Shown: piece after piece, positions 35,116 through 37,437 of the stretch
Layout of the letters: every line of letters begins with the position of its first letter
Position numbering within the stretch: the first letter of the stretch is position 1
Source of the DNA: Pseudomonadota bacterium
GTDB lineage: Bacteria > Bdellovibrionota_C > UBA2361 > OMII01
Direction of reading: 5' to 3'
NCBI GenBank assembly: GCA_900299035.1
Contig: OMIG01000034.1
Location: 1-37,437 of the forward strand
DNA length: 37,437 nt
Notes under the pieces: generated by a model
Database searches by the model: none
Told to the model about the DNA's origin: nothing
What the model saw: only the letters and a program-made list of their open reading frames with translations
Program-made: the position numbers and the translations under genes

Positions 35116-37005
35116 ATGAAAAACACCCCTGCACGTCTCCTGTCAGCGGCTATGACTCTTTCAGTAACCCTGGCCGGATGCGGCGGTGGTTCAGGCTCAA
35201 GCGGCTCCAGCAGTGGCGGCGATCCGAACGCCAACTTTAACTGCGACGGAGGCTGCGCGAACCAGTCGCTCTCGGCTGAGGATGTAACAACGATCTTGCG
35301 TCAGGCGATAACGGCAGCCAACAACCTCGGCACCGCAGGAACGTTCGCGGTCGTCGACCGCACGGGAAACGTGCTCGCGCTGTACCAGATGAATGGAGCG
35401 CCGCTCACGACCGTAATCAATGGCCAGACGGGAGCCACCGGGCCGCTCGAAGGGCTCGCTGTTCCGTCAACGCTGGCAGCGATCTCGAAAGCCGGTACAG
35501 GAGCGTACCTCAGCTCTCAGGGGAACGCCTTCTCGACGCGCACCGCTGGGCAGATCATCCAGCAGAACTACCTCCCTGGGCAGCGCCAGCAGCCGGGCGG
35601 GCCGCTCTTCGGCGTGCAGTTTTCGCAGCTAATCTGCAGCGACGTCACCCGCGCCAACGGAGCGACCGGCCCGCGGCCGTTGCCGCTCGGACTATCGGCT
35701 GACCCGGGTGGCTTTCCGCTCTACAAGCAGGGCGACCCAGTGGGCGGAATCGGGGTCGAGTTCGACGGCCTCTACACAATAGACCCTGACATGCAGAACT
35801 ACGATGCAGACCCCGAGGAGGAGGTGGCGCTCTCGGCGAGCGTTGGGTTTGAGGCTCCAGCACAGCGCGTTGGCGACAGTATCTCCCTTGCTGGCCGTTC
35901 GCTTCGCTACTCCAACACGAGCTACTCTGAGATCGTCGTGCCGACGGATCTTGCGCCGCTCAATCCGGCAGGCCTGAAGTCTCAGCCTTCGTACACCAGC
36001 GGCGGCATCCGCCCGGGCACGACCTTCGGCACTGGGCCCTCAGGCATCGCCGACACCGTGAAGGCAGGGCTTCCTGCGGCTGTTGTCACGGGACGGTTCC
36101 CAACGATAGGAGGCCGGCCGCTCCCCGGAGGAGAGCAGCTCTCGGCGTCCGAGGTGAACGCGCTGCTTGACTCGGCGCTCATCACGGCCAGCAGGGCGCG
36201 CTCCGCTATCCGCACGCCGCTCGACACGGCGGCGCGCGTGTCTATCTTCGTCGTCGACAACTTAGGAAACCCGCTCGGCTTCATTCGCTCTCAGGACGCG
36301 CCGGTGTTCGGCGTCGATGTGGCGCTCCAGAAGGCGAGAGCTGCGGCATTCATGAGCTCTGCAGACGCAGGCTCGACCCTGTCAGCGGGAGGGCTCGGCG
36401 GCTTTGCTTCATCGTTCGCCGCGTTCACGGGCACCTCTCTGGACGGCAGCCACGCCATCTCTTCGCGAGCAGTCGGAAACGTCTCTCGCCCGTTCTTCCC
36501 GGACGGCATTAACGGGAACTCAAACGGGCCATTCTCGCTTCCGTTCCCTGGAACCGCTCCTGGCCAGAGCTGGTCGGTCTTCAACACAGGGCTGCAGCTC
36601 GACCTGGTGCTTGGCGGCTTCACCGGCCCGATCTTAAATCCGGGCTCGGTTCCCAACGGCTGCACGAACGGCGCCTTCGGCAGCCGAGTCAAGAACGGCA
36701 TACAGATCTTTCCGGGCGCGGTTCCGCTGTACCGCAACGGCGTGCTGATCGGCGCGGTCGGAGTGAGCGGAGACGGCGTCGACCAGGACGACATGGTTGC
36801 CTTCTACGGAGCCAGCAGGCGCGGGCTCGACTACGCGGGGTACACCACGGTTGGCGATGCCACGCTCGGCTTCAACTCGCCTAACGCGATCCGCTCAGAC
36901 CTCATTGAGCCGCAGCCCAATGCGAGGCTGAGGTACGTCAACTGCCCCGAGGCGCCCTTCAGTGGCAGCAACGAGCAGGGAGTGTGTGTCGATGGAGAAG
37001 GCTAG
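35116..37005 (+). CDS. Lipoprotein with two GlcG/HbpS-like (heme-binding family) domains
   Basis: ATG 35116, lipobox LAGC; TFAVVDRTGNVLALYQMNGA and RVSIFVVDNLGNPLGFIRSQDAPVFGVDVALQKARAAAFMSS; GAVPLYRNGVLIGAVGVSGDGVDQDDMVAF. Confidence 0.83.
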   Translation: MKNTPARLLSAAMTLSVTLAGCGGGSGSSGSSSGGDPNANFNCDGGCANQSLSAEDVTTILRQAITAANNLGTAGTFAVVDRTGNVLALYQMNGAPLTTVINGQTGATGPLEGLAVPSTLAAISKAGTGAYLSSQGNAFSTRTAGQIIQQNYLPGQRQQPGGPLFGVQFSQLICSDVTRANGATGPRPLPLGLSADPGGFPLYKQGDPVGGIGVEFDGLYTIDPDMQNYDADPEEEVALSASVGFEAPAQRVGDSISLAGRSLRYSNTSYSEIVVPTDLAPLNPAGLKSQPSYTSGGIRPGTTFGTGPSGIADTVKAGLPAAVVTGRFPTIGGRPLPGGEQLSASEVNALLDSALITASRARSAIRTPLDTAARVSIFVVDNLGNPLGFIRSQDAPVFGVDVALQKARAAAFMSSADAGSTLSAGGLGGFASSFAAFTGTSLDGSHAISSRAVGNVSRPFFPDGINGNSNGPFSLPFPGTAPGQSWSVFNTGLQLDLVLGGFTGPILNPGSVPNGCTNGAFGSRVKNGIQIFPGAVPLYRNGVLIGAVGVSGDGVDQDDMVAFYGASRRGLDYAGYTTVGDATLGFNSPNAIRSDLIEPQPNARLRYVNCPEAPFSGSNEQGVCVDGEG

Positions 37006-37010
37006 CCGGG

Positions 37011-37437
37011 ATGACTGAGCCTCACGCTTCACGTCCCCGGTCTCGGGGAGTTGGGGCAGCCGAGAGGTTCTCGGCTCGGGGCTCTCTCGGCGCAGCGATG
37101 TCGCTGGTCCTCTGTTTTACTGCAGAGGCCGCCTGGGCAGAGCCTCAGGCGGAAGAGCACGTTCCGCGCGAGGCCCTGGAGCGGCAGTTCCCGGACAAGG
37201 AAGCCGAGGCCTTTCCTGACTACATCTACGAGTCGATACCGCCAATCCAAGACTCGGCCTCCGAGTTCATCGCAATCCCCGACCGCTGGAGAATGTTTTA
37301 CGCCGGCAAGTACTACGACCCCTACAACCAGAACGTGCTCAAGGCCGACATTCCCGTGTTCGGAAAGCCAGGGCAGGAGTGGTTCGTTGAAACTTCTGCG
37401 ATCTCCGACTCCATGTTTGAGACGCGGCGCATCCCGG
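37011..37437 (+). CDS. Exported protein, 3' truncated by window (possible outer-membrane protein)
   Basis: Open frame from ATG 37011 to the edge: MTEPHASRPRSRGVGAAERFSARGSLGAAMSLVLCFTAEAAWAEPQAEEHV...IPDRWRMFYAGKYYDPYNQNVLKADIPVFGKPGQEWFVETSAISDSMFETRRIP; missing from the ORF track. Confidence 0.75.
   Translation, partial: MTEPHASRPRSRGVGAAERFSARGSLGAAMSLVLCFTAEAAWAEPQAEEHVPREALERQFPDKEAEAFPDYIYESIPPIQDSASEFIAIPDRWRMFYAGKYYDPYNQNVLKADIPVFGKPGQEWFVETSAISDSMFETRRIP

Overview
The window is a gene-dense, GC-rich bacterial chromosome segment. I could not assign it to a taxon. No rRNA, tRNA, CRISPR array or transposase gene was recognised. Housekeeping genes that I recognise from motifs: mutM/fpg, hppA (membrane pyrophosphatase), ettA (ABC-F), hisS, yjbQ, an RdgB/HAM1 NTPase and an RsmB/NOP-type RNA methyltransferase. 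Others: a FapA/DUF342 protein, a CBS-domain protein, an M50-like protease, a CgeB-like glycosyltransferase, a fatty acid desaturase, a bacterial GH3 protein, four minor-pilin-like genes, a minimal flagellin and a TerB-like protein. The left edge carries a secreted Thr/Pro-repeat protein (minus strand, 2460 to beyond position 1) that the ORF track misses because its stop lies outside the window. The most exciting region is 28.7-37.4 kb. A pentaheme-type cytochrome c is divergent from an operon of five genes: (i) an FAD/NAD(P) oxidoreductase fused to two cyclic-nucleotide-binding domains and a 16-Cys ferredoxin, (ii) a cytochrome-b-like membrane protein, (iii) an FHA-TM-decaheme cytochrome c, (iv) a lipoprotein with two GlcG/HbpS-like domains, and (v) a truncated exported protein. 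This looks like a second-messenger- and phospho-regulated trans-envelope electron-transfer system. Other strong observations are a sigma28-like promoter with a long structured leader (mutually exclusive hairpins) upstream of flagellin, a multi-hairpin intergenic region at 3.2-3.45 kb, two copies of a palindromic terminator-like repeat, and a MutM zinc finger with Cys replaced by Ser. All calls come from reading the sequence; no database search or folding program was run.
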